Positions 21,152-32,236 of a stretch of 64,000 nucleotides of DNA are shown one piece after another. The DNA is from Tsukamurella pulmonis (GTDB lineage: Bacteria; Actinomycetota; Actinomycetes; Mycobacteriales; Mycobacteriaceae): contig NZ_FNLF01000002.1 in the NCBI RefSeq assembly GCF_900103175.1, positions 2,742,136 to 2,806,135 of the forward strand, in the 5' to 3' direction. A model generated the notes under the pieces. The model searched no databases and was not told the origin of the DNA. It was given only the letters and a program-made list of their open reading frames with translations. Position numbers and translations under genes: made by a program. Numbering within the stretch: the first letter of the stretch is position 1; the number at the start of each line of letters is the position of its first letter.

Positions 21152-21242
21152 GTCGGGGGCCACACGGGCGCACGCCCCACGCGCCGCGCGGATCGTGGAC
21201 AATGGACGGTCTGATTCATCGCAGCCGTCCACGAGGAGCCCC

Positions 21243-23570
21243 GTGAAGACCGACCCTGCAGCAGTTGGCGACCCCCTGCTCGCCGAGGAACAGGCCCACC
21301 TCGATCGCGTGTACGCCCGAATCGATTCCCTGCGCAGTACCGCGAACCGGCGCCTGGCCGACAACCTGCAGGAGGTCGGCGAGAACCCGCAGGAGATCTC
21401 CGAGCGGGACTCCTACCACCAGCTCTACACCGACGACCTCGCCAAGTACGACGCCGCCGAGCAGAACCTCTACTTCGGCCGCCTCGACATGGACGACGCC
21501 CAGGACGGGTCACCGGACGGGGTCCGACGCATCGGCCGTATCGGTGTCCTCGACGACGACGAGGAATTGAGCACCCTGCTGCTCGACTGGCGCGCGCCGC
21601 TGGCCCGCCCCTTCTACCTCGCCACTCCCGCCCAACCCGAGGGCGTCGCGGTGCGCCGCCACGTCCGCACCCGCGGCCGCGAACTCACCGGGGTGGTCGC
21701 GGAGCGCCTCACGCTCACCGGCGCCGGGGACGACGGTGCCGACGCCGGCCAGGGACTGGGCTCCAACGTCGCCGGGGAGTCCGCGCTCGTCGACGCCCTG
21801 AACCGGGCGCGCACCGGGCACATGGCCGACATCGTCGAGACCATCCAGCGGGAACAGGACGCGATCATCCGCTCCGAGCACCGCGGCGTCCTCGTGGTGC
21901 AGGGCGGGCCCGGTACGGGCAAGACCGCCGTCGCGCTGCACCGCGCCGCGTACCTGCTCTACACCTACCGCCAAAACCTCTCCCGCACCGGCGTACTCAT
22001 CGTCGGGCCGAACGAGACCTTCCTGAACTACATCAGCCAGGTGCTCCCCAGCCTGGGCGAGACCGGCGTCCTGCTCAGCACGATCGGCGACCTGTTCCCC
22101 GGCGTGATCGCGACGCTGGAGGACACCGCCGCGGCCTCCCGGCTCAAGGGCTCGACCGCGATGGTCGAGGTGTGCAAGCAGGCGGTGCGCGGCTGGCAGA
22201 GCGTGCCGGACGAGCCGATCGTGCTGAAGTTCGACGGTTACCCGCTCACGCTGGACAAGAAGATCGCGACTCGGGCCCGAGGCCGCGCACGCTCCTCGCG
22301 CCGGCCGCACAACACGGCCCGGGCGATCTTCCGGCAGTCGGCGCTCGACGCCCTCGCCGCGCAGCACGCGGAGACCATCGGCTCGTCGGTCGTGGACGAC
22401 TCGATGCTGCTCTCGCGCACCGACATCTCGGACATCCGCGACGAGCTCGCGCAGGATCGCGAGGTGCTGGGCGCGCTCGATCAGCTGTGGCCGGCGCTCA
22501 CCCCGCAGCGCGTCCTGACGGAGCTGCTGCGCGATGAGGACCGGCTCGCCGAGGCGGCCCCCGATCTCACGGACGCCGAACGGGCGGAGCTGCGCCGCGA
22601 GGTCGCGACGGGGCCGGACGGCAAGCCCGTCTTCTCCCCCGCCGACGCGCCGCTGCTCGACGAGATCGCCGAGTTCCTGGGCGATGACGACGCGGACGCC
22701 GATGAGGCGGAACGGCAGTGGCGCCAGCGGCTGGAGGAGGCTCAGGAGGCGCTCGACATCCTGACCGGTTCGGCCCCACAGGATCTCGACGACGAGTTCG
22801 ATGCCGAGATCCTCATGGCCTACGACCTGATCGACGCCGAGCAGCTGGCCCAGCGGCAGACGGTGCGCGAGTTCAACACCACCGCCGATCGCGCTCGCGA
22901 GGACCGCACCTGGACCTTCGGGCACATCATCGTCGATGAGGCGCAGGAGCTTTCGGCGATGGCCTGGCGAATGCTGATGCGGCGCAGCCCGAACCGGTGG
23001 ATGACGCTGGTGGGCGATACCGCGCAGACCGGCGATGCCGCCGGGATGACGAGCTGGGGCGCGGCGCTGGACCCGTACGTGCCGGGCCGGTTCACCGTGG
23101 CCGAGCTGACGGTGAACTACCGCACGCCCGAGGAGATCATGGATCTCGCGGCCGACGTCCTCGCCGAGATCGATCCCGCGCTGTCGCCGCCCACGTCCGT
23201 GCGCTCGGGCGCGGAACCGCCGCGCCTGGTGCGGGTCGACGGTGACCGCCCGCTCGTCGAGGCCGTGCGTGCCGAGCTGCCGCGCGAGGACGACCGCCTG
23301 ACGGCGGTGCTGGCACCGTCGGAACTGGTGGCACCGCTGCGACGCCTGACGGCTCCGCACGTGCGGGTCATGAGCGTGCGCGACTCCAAGGGCCTCGAGT
23401 TCGATCACGTGATCGTCGTGGAGCCGGCGCTGATCGTGGGCGAACCGGCGGAGGTGGAGTTCGACCGGGGCCTGCGGGACCTGTATGTGGCCCTGACGCG
23501 AGCGACCCAGACGTTGACCGTGGTCACGTCCGGGTCGCTACCGCGCGCGCTGCGCGCTCTGGAGGCCTGA
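21243..23570 (+). CDS. HelD/HelR-family UvrD-like ATPase (RNA polymerase recycling motor)
   Basis: A 775-residue SF1 helicase-like protein. An N-terminal coiled-coil/secondary-channel arm (AEEQAHLDRVYARIDSLRS, then DSYHQLYTDDL) precedes Walker A GGPGTGKTAVALHRAAYLLY near residue 220. Motif II-like VDEAQELSAMAW and motif III/IV VGDTAQTGD follow, with a C-terminal RecA-like half (SVRDSKGLEFDHVIVVEP, YVALTRATQTL). This matches actinobacterial HelD proteins that enter RNA polymerase channels and release stalled or rifamycin-bound enzyme. Start is GTG at 21243 with GAGGAG upstream. I saw no rifamycin-associated element upstream, so rifampicin induction is not supported. Confidence 0.85.
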   Translation: MKTDPAAVGDPLLAEEQAHLDRVYARIDSLRSTANRRLADNLQEVGENPQEISERDSYHQLYTDDLAKYDAAEQNLYFGRLDMDDAQDGSPDGVRRIGRIGVLDDDEELSTLLLDWRAPLARPFYLATPAQPEGVAVRRHVRTRGRELTGVVAERLTLTGAGDDGADAGQGLGSNVAGESALVDALNRARTGHMADIVETIQREQDAIIRSEHRGVLVVQGGPGTGKTAVALHRAAYLLYTYRQNLSRTGVLIVGPNETFLNYISQVLPSLGETGVLLSTIGDLFPGVIATLEDTAAASRLKGSTAMVEVCKQAVRGWQSVPDEPIVLKFDGYPLTLDKKIATRARGRARSSRRPHNTARAIFRQSALDALAAQHAETIGSSVVDDSMLLSRTDISDIRDELAQDREVLGALDQLWPALTPQRVLTELLRDEDRLAEAAPDLTDAERAELRREVATGPDGKPVFSPADAPLLDEIAEFLGDDDADADEAERQWRQRLEEAQEALDILTGSAPQDLDDEFDAEILMAYDLIDAEQLAQRQTVREFNTTADRAREDRTWTFGHIIVDEAQELSAMAWRMLMRRSPNRWMTLVGDTAQTGDAAGMTSWGAALDPYVPGRFTVAELTVNYRTPEEIMDLAADVLAEIDPALSPPTSVRSGAEPPRLVRVDGDRPLVEAVRAELPREDDRLTAVLAPSELVAPLRRLTAPHVRVMSVRDSKGLEFDHVIVVEPALIVGEPAEVEFDRGLRDLYVALTRATQTLTVVTSGSLPRALRALEA

Positions 23571-23578
23571 GGCCGGTA

Positions 23579-24022
23579 CTACGTGGTGTGGACGATGAGG
23601 ATGTCCACGGAGGTCTTGCGGGCGGCGTCCGAGGGCACCGAGCCCAGCAGGCGGCCGGTGAGCGAGTTCATGCCCTTGTTGCCCACGACCAGCAGGGCAG
23701 GCTCCGGCAGCGACTTGACCAGGTCCAGCAGCGCGTCGACCGGCTGCCCCTTGATGGCCCGCTTCTCGACGTTGGCGGCACCGGCCTTGATCGCACGCCC
23801 CTCGGCGGTGCGCAGCATGTCGTTGACCGGGTTCGCACCCTGCAGCTGGTACGCGTCGGCACCCAGGATGTCGGCGGCGGCCGGGTCGGCACCCTCGCTC
23901 GGCAGGAACGCGCAGGCGATCACCAGCTTCGCGTCACCGGACAGCGCAGCGGCGCGCTCCACGGCGCGCAGCGACGACTCCGAGCCGTCGGTGCCGACGA
24001 CGATCGTGCTGTAGCCACTCAT
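23579..24022 (-). CDS. Universal stress protein (UspA family)
   Basis: A 147-residue single-domain UspA. The N-terminal strand STIVVGTDGSESS and the C-terminal VVGNKGMNSLTGRLLGSVPSD carry the ATP-binding G-2x-G-9x-G(S/T) pattern. It is therefore an ATP-binding type, like M. tuberculosis Rv1636, which occupies the same genomic place. The ATG at 24020-24022 is preceded by AGGAG at 6 nt. Confidence 0.92.
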   Translation of the reverse strand: MSGYSTIVVGTDGSESSLRAVERAAALSGDAKLVIACAFLPSEGADPAAADILGADAYQLQGANPVNDMLRTAEGRAIKAGAANVEKRAIKGQPVDALLDLVKSLPEPALLVVGNKGMNSLTGRLLGSVPSDAARKTSVDILIVHTT

Positions 24023-24175
24023 CGAGTCTCCTCTTTCTCTACGTTTCTCCAGCGGAGTTCTGCCATGGGAACGTCCTAGCAATACTTCTCCGACACAATA
24101 GCCTCATTGTCCCCGGGAACAGGCAGTTTGCGGCAGGGAACACACCAGTGTGGGCTGCGTCCCCCGATTCGCAGG

Positions 24176-26335
<2,160 letters not shown>

Positions 26336-26341
26336 ACCACC

Positions 26342-26364
26342 AGGGTAGGCCGACCCACCGACAA
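26342..26364 (-). promoter_or_regulatory. PafBC-type (RecA-NDp) DNA-damage promoter of uvrB
   Basis: On the minus strand the sequence reads TTGTCGGTG, 8 nt, then TACCCT, matching TTGTCRGTG-N8-TANNNT. The -10 ends 7 nt before the uvrB ATG, which places transcription start on or next to the A of the start codon. Confidence 0.8.
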
Positions 26365-26387
26365 GTTCGCCGCGACCGGCGCGCGGC

Positions 26388-27419
26388 TCAGTCCCTGCGC
26401 GCGACGATCACATCGCGGGTGATCGCCCGGTCCACCCGGTGCCGCAGGTCGTCGTAGCCGGGACCGTCGAGCACCGTCAGGCCGGCGGCGGCGAGGGCGT
26501 CGGCGACGCGATCGCGGGGCGCGACGCGGACGTTCCACGCGAGTCCGATCGCGCCGCCGGTGCGCAGCCGGCTCGCCCACCCCGGCAGCGCACCGGCCAG
26601 CAGCTCGAGCGGGTCGCGCACGAGGCCGCGGGGTCCGCGGCTGCCGTGCTGCACGCCGTACGGCAGGTCGCCCACGATCACGTCGACGGTGCCGGGCCGG
26701 ATCAACTGCGAGGTCAGCATGGTGTCAGCCGCGTAGCAGGTCAGCGACTGCTTCCGCCCCGCCAGGTAGTCCGCCTTGTCGGCGGCGAAGGCCGCCTCGT
26801 ACTTCTTGGCGATCACCGACTTCTCCCGGCGCACCGGCGTGGTCGACGCGGTGTGCTTGAACCGGTGGTCCTTGAGCCAGGTGGTGAAGAAGGAGCTGTA
26901 GAGCTCGAAGTCCTTGACGTCGACGTCGATGCCCACCGCGTCGAGGCCGTACATGACGGCCTGGCTCAGCGTGGTGCCGCGCCCGCACACCGGGTCGAGC
27001 ACGCGCAGCGTCCCGTCGAGCACGCCCTCGGGTCGCGCGGTCGAAGCGGCGGTCACGTTCAGCACGAGCCGGGTGAACTGTTCGTTCGTCTTGCCCTGGT
27101 ACTTGAGGATGGTCAGCAGGTCCGACGGGTAGCGGTCCGGCGACGGCACCGCGACGGGCCGCAGCAACTCACCCTCGTGCGCGAAGAGCGCGTAGAACGC
27201 CGAGGTCAGCCCCAGGAAACCGAGGTCGCGCTCGGTGAGCTCGTCGGCCTCGAAGACCAGGTGCTCGACTCCCGCGATCGTCGCGCTCTCGACGGGGCCG
27301 ATCCGCCCGCCGAGCGCGGCCCTGCTGAGGACCGTCAGTTCGGCGCGCACCATCGAGGCGGTCGCCTCGGCGTAGACGCGGTTGGCGGCGGGCGCGGGCA
27401 GGAGGGAGTACTGAGGCAC
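26388..27419 (-). CDS. TRM11/THUMP-like RNA (or DNA) methylase
   Basis: A 343-residue SAM-dependent methyltransferase. The C-terminal Rossmann part has [20 protein letters not shown] (motif I, with the DP-CG-GT pattern of tRNA guanosine N2-methylases), [10 protein letters not shown], and the catalytic [12 protein letters not shown] (D/N-LPYG, motif IV). An N-terminal RNA-binding-like domain of about 120 residues precedes it. It is most like Trm11/TrmG10-type enzymes that modify tRNA. The start is GTG at 27417-27419. It is divergent from the DUF402 gene with only 35 bp between. Confidence 0.7.
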   Translation of the reverse strand: MPQYSLLPAPAANRVYAEATASMVRAELTVLSRAALGGRIGPVESATIAGVEHLVFEADELTERDLGFLGLTSAFYALFAHEGELLRPVAVPSPDRYPSDLLTILKYQGKTNEQFTRLVLNVTAASTARPEGVLDGTLRVLDPVCGRGTTLSQAVMYGLDAVGIDVDVKDFELYSSFFTTWLKDHRFKHTASTTPVRREKSVIAKKYEAAFAADKADYLAGRKQSLTCYAADTMLTSQLIRPGTVDVIVGDLPYGVQHGSRGPRGLVRDPLELLAGALPGWASRLRTGGAIGLAWNVRVAPRDRVADALAAAGLTVLDGPGYDDLRHRVDRAITRDVIVARRD

Positions 27420-27454
27420 CCGGGAATCCTAGCGAGGCGTCGTATCGTGGACGA

Positions 27455-28264
27455 ATGGACGCGGACGTGACCTTCGAGCTCACCGTCGACGGGGCCGCGG
27501 CGCTCGGTGCCGTGCGCAGCGGATGGTTGGACCTAACGGTGCTCGACGCCGCGGAGGACGCGGTGCCGGCGCTGCTCGACGGTGCGCGGGAGCGCGCGGA
27601 GGGCCTCGACGGCATCCTGGTGCGCACGCACGACGCGGAGCTGGCGGCGCTGCTGCGGCGCCACGGTTTCCGCCCCTCGGGCGCGGTCGTCGGGCGTCCG
27701 CGGGGCCGCACGGAGGTCACCCTCGTCCTGCGGCCGGCGGCGGACGCGGAGATCGACGACGGCGCGATCCATCCGCCCAAGCGCGAGGTCTTCGACCCGC
27801 CGGCGCTGACGAACACCGACCCCAAGGGCTTCGTCCGCGAGGTCGAGGAGTTCCGGGAGACGCCCTTCGGCTTGTACCTGTTCCGCCACGCGGATCACCC
27901 GAAGTTCGATGCGATCGAGTCGTGGCTGCTGCCGGCGCTGGACCTGCGCGCGACGATCTTCCACTTCACTCCCGGCCACGAGCGCGACCAGCGCGTCTAC
28001 CTCGACGTCGCGCGGGTGTGGCGCGACGGGGACCGCTGGCACACCGAGGACTGGTACCTCGATCTCGTCGAGCACCCCGGCCGTCCGATCGAGCTCATCG
28101 ACGTCGACGAGCTGCTCGCCGCCTCCGCCGCCGACCTGCTCGGCGCACGGGACGCCGAGCGGGCGCTGTACGCCGCCACCCGCGCCGTCGCCGGCACCGC
28201 CGCGCACGGGCACAGCGTGGACGCCTGGCTCGCCGCCGAGGGCGCGCCGGTCACCTGGCGGTGA
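27455..28264 (+). CDS. DUF402 protein with GNAT-like N-terminal segment
   Basis: A 269-residue protein. The C-terminal half (RATIFHFTPGHERDQRVYLD, then WHTEDWYLDLVEHPGRPIELIDVDEL) matches the DUF402/FomD-like fold, whose members include nucleotide or phosphonate hydrolases. The first 100 residues end in LLRRHGFRPSGAVVGRPRGR, which looks like the tail of a GNAT acetyltransferase without its acetyl-CoA loop. I infer a degenerate N-terminal domain. The gene overlaps the convergent TetR gene by 14 bp. Function unknown. Confidence 0.6.
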   Translation: MDADVTFELTVDGAAALGAVRSGWLDLTVLDAAEDAVPALLDGARERAEGLDGILVRTHDAELAALLRRHGFRPSGAVVGRPRGRTEVTLVLRPAADAEIDDGAIHPPKREVFDPPALTNTDPKGFVREVEEFRETPFGLYLFRHADHPKFDAIESWLLPALDLRATIFHFTPGHERDQRVYLDVARVWRDGDRWHTEDWYLDLVEHPGRPIELIDVDELLAASAADLLGARDAERALYAATRAVAGTAAHGHSVDAWLAAEGAPVTWR

Positions 28265-29024
28265 CGTCACCCCGGCGCATCCCCGGGACACGCGCTTCGA
28301 TGCCGTCGAGCAGCACGTCGAGCCCCAGCTCGAATCCCGCATCGGGGTCGCCGGGCGCACTGTAGTGCTCCCCCACGGCCGTGCCCACGCGCCCGGCCAG
28401 CGGGAACCGCCCGGCGGGCATGACCGCCGCGAGCTCGGGCCCCACGACCTCCCACCACTGCGCGTCGGTCAACGGGCGCGACGCCGCACCGCGTGCGCCG
28501 GAGCTGCGAGCGGCGCCCGCCGCGAAACTCTCGAGAAGCACGAGCAGCCAATCGCGCTCGATGTCCCCGATGGGGAGCTCCTCGATCAGCCCCAGCTGAG
28601 CCTCGTAGTGGCTCAGCCGTCCCGGCCCGAGCACGTCGCGCCACGAGGGGGCGTCGAGCAGCCACGGATGCGCCAGGTACTCCTCGCGGCGCGCGCGCAC
28701 GGCGGCGGCGAGCGACGCGCGCACCGTCGAGGAGGGCGCGACGGGCGCCTGCGCAAGGGCGACTGCGTCGACCATGAGTGCGACGAGGACGTCCCGGGTC
28801 GGCACGTAGGTGTAGACGCTCATCGGGCCGATGCCCAGCCGCCCCGCGAGGGCGCGCATGGTCACCGCGGCGAGCCCCTCGGCGTCGGCGAGGGCGATGG
28901 CGGAGTCCACGATCTCGTCGACCGTGAGCCGCTGCTTGGGGCCCTTCCGGGCGCGAACGGGCTCGCCGGTCTCCGACCGCCACAGCAGCCTGACCAGCGC
29001 CCTGCCCTCGTCTTCGGGAGTCAT
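28251..29024 (-). CDS. TetR-family transcriptional regulator
   Basis: A 257-residue regulator. The helix-turn-helix is TMRALAGRLGIGPMSVYTYVPTRDVLVALM (residues about 58-87), preceded by LTVDEIVDSAIALADAEGL, and it has a TetR_C-type ligand domain. I chose ATG at 29022-29024 because in-frame extension upstream crosses the operator region and has no similarity. The divergent intergenic region has three GTAC-N3-GTAC repeats, and the neighbour there is a SNF2 ATPase gene. It resembles the second TetR at 60091-60753. Confidence 0.85.
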   Translation of the reverse strand: MTPEDEGRALVRLLWRSETGEPVRARKGPKQRLTVDEIVDSAIALADAEGLAAVTMRALAGRLGIGPMSVYTYVPTRDVLVALMVDAVALAQAPVAPSSTVRASLAAAVRARREEYLAHPWLLDAPSWRDVLGPGRLSHYEAQLGLIEELPIGDIERDWLLVLLESFAAGAARSSGARGAASRPLTDAQWWEVVGPELAAVMPAGRFPLAGRVGTAVGEHYSAPGDPDAGFELGLDVLLDGIEARVPGMRRGDVTAR

Positions 29025-29039
29025 TGGCACCTTTTCTCC

Positions 29040-29078
29040 GTACGATGTACACTGTTTCGCGTACTCCGTACAACGTAC
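29040..29078. promoter_or_regulatory. Triple GTAC-N3-GTAC operator candidate
   Basis: GTACGATGTAC (29040-29050), GTACTCCGTAC (29061-29071) and GTACAACGTAC (29068-29078, sharing GTAC with the second) lie between the TetR and SNF2 genes. Two more copies of the same 11-bp pattern lie upstream of the second TetR gene near 60.8 kb. They are probable TetR-type operators. Confidence 0.6.
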
Positions 29079-29106
29079 CCTATTGGACTCCTGCGAAGGA
29101 CGCACC

Positions 29107-30801
29107 CTGAGCCTCGAAGTCACGTACCTCCCCGATCTGCATCAGTTCGCCCTCTGGTCCTCGCACCACCCCGACGATCCCGCGCGCGGGACCGCCCTCC
29201 CCCTCGTCCTGCCGGTCGACGGTGCGCTCGCCGTCGCGGACGTCCGCTGCGACCTCGTCGACGTCGGAGCGCTCCCGCCCGGCACCCGGCGGTCCGCCTC
29301 CCACGCGGCGTGGGCCACCGTGTCCGCGGGCGGCTCCGCACTCCTGCCCATCGCCGCCCACGCCGAACCCGACCCCACCGGCACCGCGGTCACCACGGCC
29401 GACTACGCCGCGACGGCCTACGCGCAGTCCGCCGCCCTGGAGGACGCGCTCGAGGTCGACGCCGTGTTACGGCCCTACCAGGTCGCGGGCGTCGCGTGGC
29501 TGCTGCGCGCGGTGCACCTGTACGGCGGCGCCCTGCTCGCGGACGAGATGGGCCTCGGCAAGACCCTGCAGGCGATCTCCGCTCTCTCGCTGCTCGGCGA
29601 CGGGCCCTGCCTCGTGGTCTGCCCCACGAGCGTGATCACCAACTGGCGCCGCGAGATCGCGCGGTTCGCACCAGGCCTGGCCGATCGCGTCACGGTCGTC
29701 TCGTACGCCCGACTGCGGCTCTCCGCGGTCGAGCTCGCCGAGACCGCCTGGGCCGCCGTGGTCTTCGACGAGGCGCACGCACTGAAGAACCCGCGCACCC
29801 AGGTCTCCCGCGCGGCGAAGGCCCTCGACGCCCGCGCCCGGATCGCGCTGACGGGCACGCCCATCGAGAACTCTCTCGACGACCTGTGGGCGATCCTGCG
29901 GGTGATCACGCCGTCGCTCTTCCCGGTCAAGGCGGTGTTCCGGCGCCGGTTCACGCGGGCCGTCGCGGCGGGCGACGACGGTGCGCTGCGTCGCCTGCGC
30001 GCCGCCGTCTCGCCGGTGATGCTGGCCCGCACCAAGGAACGCGCCGCCGGCGCGCTGCCGCCCAAGCTCGACAACCCCGTCCTGTGCGACCTGACCGACG
30101 AGCAGGCGCGCCGCTACGACGCCTGCCTGGCACGGGCGGCCGACGACGGCTTCGGCTCCGGTCTCGCGCGTCACGGCCGGCTGCTCGCGGTGCTCACCGC
30201 GCTCAAACAGATCTGCAACCACCCGGACCTGCAGGGCGGCGGCACCGCCGAGGCCGAACCGGGGCGCTCCGGAAAGCTCGACGTCGCCCTGGAGATCCTC
30301 GAGGCCAATGTCGCCGCGGGCCGCGCGACGCTCGTCTTCACCCAGTACCGCGAGACGGGTGAGCTCCTTGCGCGGGCGGCGTCACGCATCGTCGGCGCCA
30401 CGGTGCCCTTCTTCCACGGCGGCCTCGCGCCCACCGAACGGACGGCGATCGGCGACCGCTTCCAGTCGGGTGACGGCCCGCCCGTCCTCGTGATCAGCGT
30501 CAAGGCCGGCGGCTCGGGCCTCACTCTGACCCGCGCCACCGAGGTGATCCATTACGACCGGTGGTGGAATCCCGCGGTCGAGGCGCAGGCGACCGACCGC
30601 GCGCACCGCATCGGCCAGGACCGCCCGGTCACCGTGACCACGCTGACCACCGCGACCACGATCGAGGAGCACATCGATGAGATGCACCGCCGCAAGGCAC
30701 TTCTCGGCGTGCACGCCGACGACGACGGGATCGTGACCAGCCTCGCGGCCCTCGACGACGAGCGACTGCTCGACGTCCTTCGACGCAACCGGGAGGCCTG
30801 A
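29107..30801 (+). CDS. SNF2-family DEAD/DEAH-box ATPase (CTG or TTG start)
   Basis: A 564-residue SNF2 ATPase. Motif I is LLADEMGLGKTLQAI, motif II is VFDEAHALKNP, motif III is LTGTPIENSLDDLW, and motifs V-VI are SVKAGGSGLTLTRATEV and DRAHRIGQ. It would translocate on double-stranded DNA and remodel protein-DNA complexes, or act in an RNA-polymerase recycling role like HepA/RapA. No ATG or GTG fits the N-terminus. CTG at 29107 has GAAGGA 6 nt upstream; TTG at 29083 is an alternative. It overlaps the SWIM-protein gene by 1 nt, so the two products probably work together. Confidence 0.85.
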   Translation: MSLEVTYLPDLHQFALWSSHHPDDPARGTALPLVLPVDGALAVADVRCDLVDVGALPPGTRRSASHAAWATVSAGGSALLPIAAHAEPDPTGTAVTTADYAATAYAQSAALEDALEVDAVLRPYQVAGVAWLLRAVHLYGGALLADEMGLGKTLQAISALSLLGDGPCLVVCPTSVITNWRREIARFAPGLADRVTVVSYARLRLSAVELAETAWAAVVFDEAHALKNPRTQVSRAAKALDARARIALTGTPIENSLDDLWAILRVITPSLFPVKAVFRRRFTRAVAAGDDGALRRLRAAVSPVMLARTKERAAGALPPKLDNPVLCDLTDEQARRYDACLARAADDGFGSGLARHGRLLAVLTALKQICNHPDLQGGGTAEAEPGRSGKLDVALEILEANVAAGRATLVFTQYRETGELLARAASRIVGATVPFFHGGLAPTERTAIGDRFQSGDGPPVLVISVKAGGSGLTLTRATEVIHYDRWWNPAVEAQATDRAHRIGQDRPVTVTTLTTATTIEEHIDEMHRRKALLGVHADDDGIVTSLAALDDERLLDVLRRNREA

Positions 30802-31361
30802 TGGCAGTCTTCACCTTCGGATTCACCGCCTTCGGCGCCGCGATCGTGCGCATCGCCGAGCCGATCACCGCCCGCACCCCGAACACGCACGCCCCGCGCG
30901 CCCGCATGATCGCCCGCAACGGCGGCGTAGGCCTCGAGATCGACGGTCGACAGGTGACCGCCCGGATTCACCGCGGCGGTGAGGCGTCGATCGCGCACCT
31001 CGAGTTCGCGGCCATGGCACCCGCCACCGTCGCCGCGCTCCGGAAGGCTCTCGGCGCACGCCCCGAGCCGGACGACGCGGTGCTCGCCGCGGCCCGGGCG
31101 GAGGGGCACGATCCGGCCCCGGCACTCGAGGCGGCGGACTGCTCGTGCCGCGCCCGCAGCACGTTCTGCGTGCACGTGCTCGCGGCGCTCTACGCCCTGG
31201 CCGTCCTGGTCGACAACGAGCCGAACACCGTGCTCATCCTCCAGGACTTCGGGGCCGCGGAGGTCGCCGCCGAGCCGGACGGTGCCGCCGCGGACCGTCC
31301 GGTGCCTCGGTGGACGCCCTTGGCCTCGCTCGACGCGCGGGACTACTTCGCGCTGTCGTGA
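30801..31361 (+). CDS. SWIM zinc-finger protein
   Basis: A 186-residue protein with one SWIM motif, CSCRARSTFCVHVLAALYAL (CxC...CxH), near residues 113-132. In many bacteria the SWIM domain is fused to the N-terminus of a SNF2 ATPase; here it is a separate gene whose ATG overlaps the SNF2 stop codon. It is probably a DNA-binding or protein-binding partner of the upstream ATPase. The last 19 bp overlap the convergent coaE gene. Confidence 0.7.
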   Translation: MAVFTFGFTAFGAAIVRIAEPITARTPNTHAPRARMIARNGGVGLEIDGRQVTARIHRGGEASIAHLEFAAMAPATVAALRKALGARPEPDDAVLAAARAEGHDPAPALEAADCSCRARSTFCVHVLAALYALAVLVDNEPNTVLILQDFGAAEVAAEPDGAAADRPVPRWTPLASLDARDYFALS

Positions 31362-32227
31362 GCGCGGACCCGGACCGTCACCGCCCGGCCGGGGTCGCTG
31401 CCGCGGTACTCCCCCGCCCCCACGGGGGCGAAGCCGGCGTCGGCCAGCACGTCCGTCACCGCCGGCTCCTCGACTCCGTCGGCGAGCACGACGGTGGCGG
31501 CGGCACCGTCGGCCGTGACGGCGGAGGCCTTCGCGCCGAGCGCGACCCACAGGCGGTTCGTGAGCCGCTCGCCGTACGCCGGATCGTCGAGAAGCGGTGC
31601 GCCCTCGGCCGGACGGTGCGCGGCGACGTTCGCGGCGAACGGCGCGATCCGCTCGGCCCACAGGGCACGCACCGCCGCCCGCGTCTGTTCTTCGGTGCCG
31701 GTGTTCTCGAGCCAGACGTCGGCGACGGCGCGCCGCTGCTCGTCGGTGGCCTGGGCGGCGATGCGGGCGCGGGCGTCGTCCTCCGCCATGCCGCGCGAGC
31801 CGACCAGCCGGCGGATCCGCTCCTGCTCGTCGACCCACACGATGATGACGAGGTGGAACATCGGCGCCACCTTGTTCTCCACGAGGAGCGGGATGTCCTG
31901 CACGATCACGGCGTCCGGCCCGGCGGCCTCGATCAGCTCGGCCGAGCGCGCGCCCACGAGCGGATGGGTGATCGCGTTGAGCTTCGCGCGGGACTCGTCG
32001 TCGGAGAAGGCGATCGCCGCGAGAGCGGGCCGGTTGAGACTGCCGTCCTCGGCGAGGATGTCATCCCCGAAGGCCTCGACGAGCGCGGCGAGACCGGGAG
32101 TCCCGGGTTCGACCACCTCGCGGGCGATCTTGTCGCCGTCCACGATCACGGCGCCGAGGGCCGCGAGTTCCTTCGCCACCGTCGACTTGCCCGCGCCGAT
32201 GCCACCCGTGAGTCCGATCCGCAACAT
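31343..32227 (-). CDS. coaE: Dephospho-CoA kinase with C-terminal extension
   Basis: A 294-residue CoaE, which phosphorylates dephospho-CoA in the last step of CoA synthesis. The P-loop GGIGAGKST is at residues 8-16, followed by VDGDKIAREVVEPGTPGLAAL and a DIPLLVENK segment. The kinase core ends near residue 200. About 95 further residues (AAHRPAEGAPLLDDPAYGERLTNRLW onward is cut here to its start: AAHRPAEGAPLLDD) form an extra domain. M. tuberculosis CoaE carries a longer UPF0157/GrpB-like extension, so this one may be a shortened version. It lies in the conserved coaE-rpsA-polA neighbourhood, although a polyol island now separates it from rpsA. Confidence 0.93.
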   Translation of the reverse strand: MLRIGLTGGIGAGKSTVAKELAALGAVIVDGDKIAREVVEPGTPGLAALVEAFGDDILAEDGSLNRPALAAIAFSDDESRAKLNAITHPLVGARSAELIEAAGPDAVIVQDIPLLVENKVAPMFHLVIIVWVDEQERIRRLVGSRGMAEDDARARIAAQATDEQRRAVADVWLENTGTEEQTRAAVRALWAERIAPFAANVAAHRPAEGAPLLDDPAYGERLTNRLWVALGAKASAVTADGAAATVVLADGVEEPAVTDVLADAGFAPVGAGEYRGSDPGRAVTVRVRAHDSAK

Positions 32228-32236
32228 GCCCTCAGA

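Noticed and set aside
21152-21242. Possible rifamycin-associated element upstream of the HelD/HelR-like gene
   Set aside because: The 91-bp upstream region has no long palindrome of the GGGGCTTGC type, so rifamycin induction is not supported.
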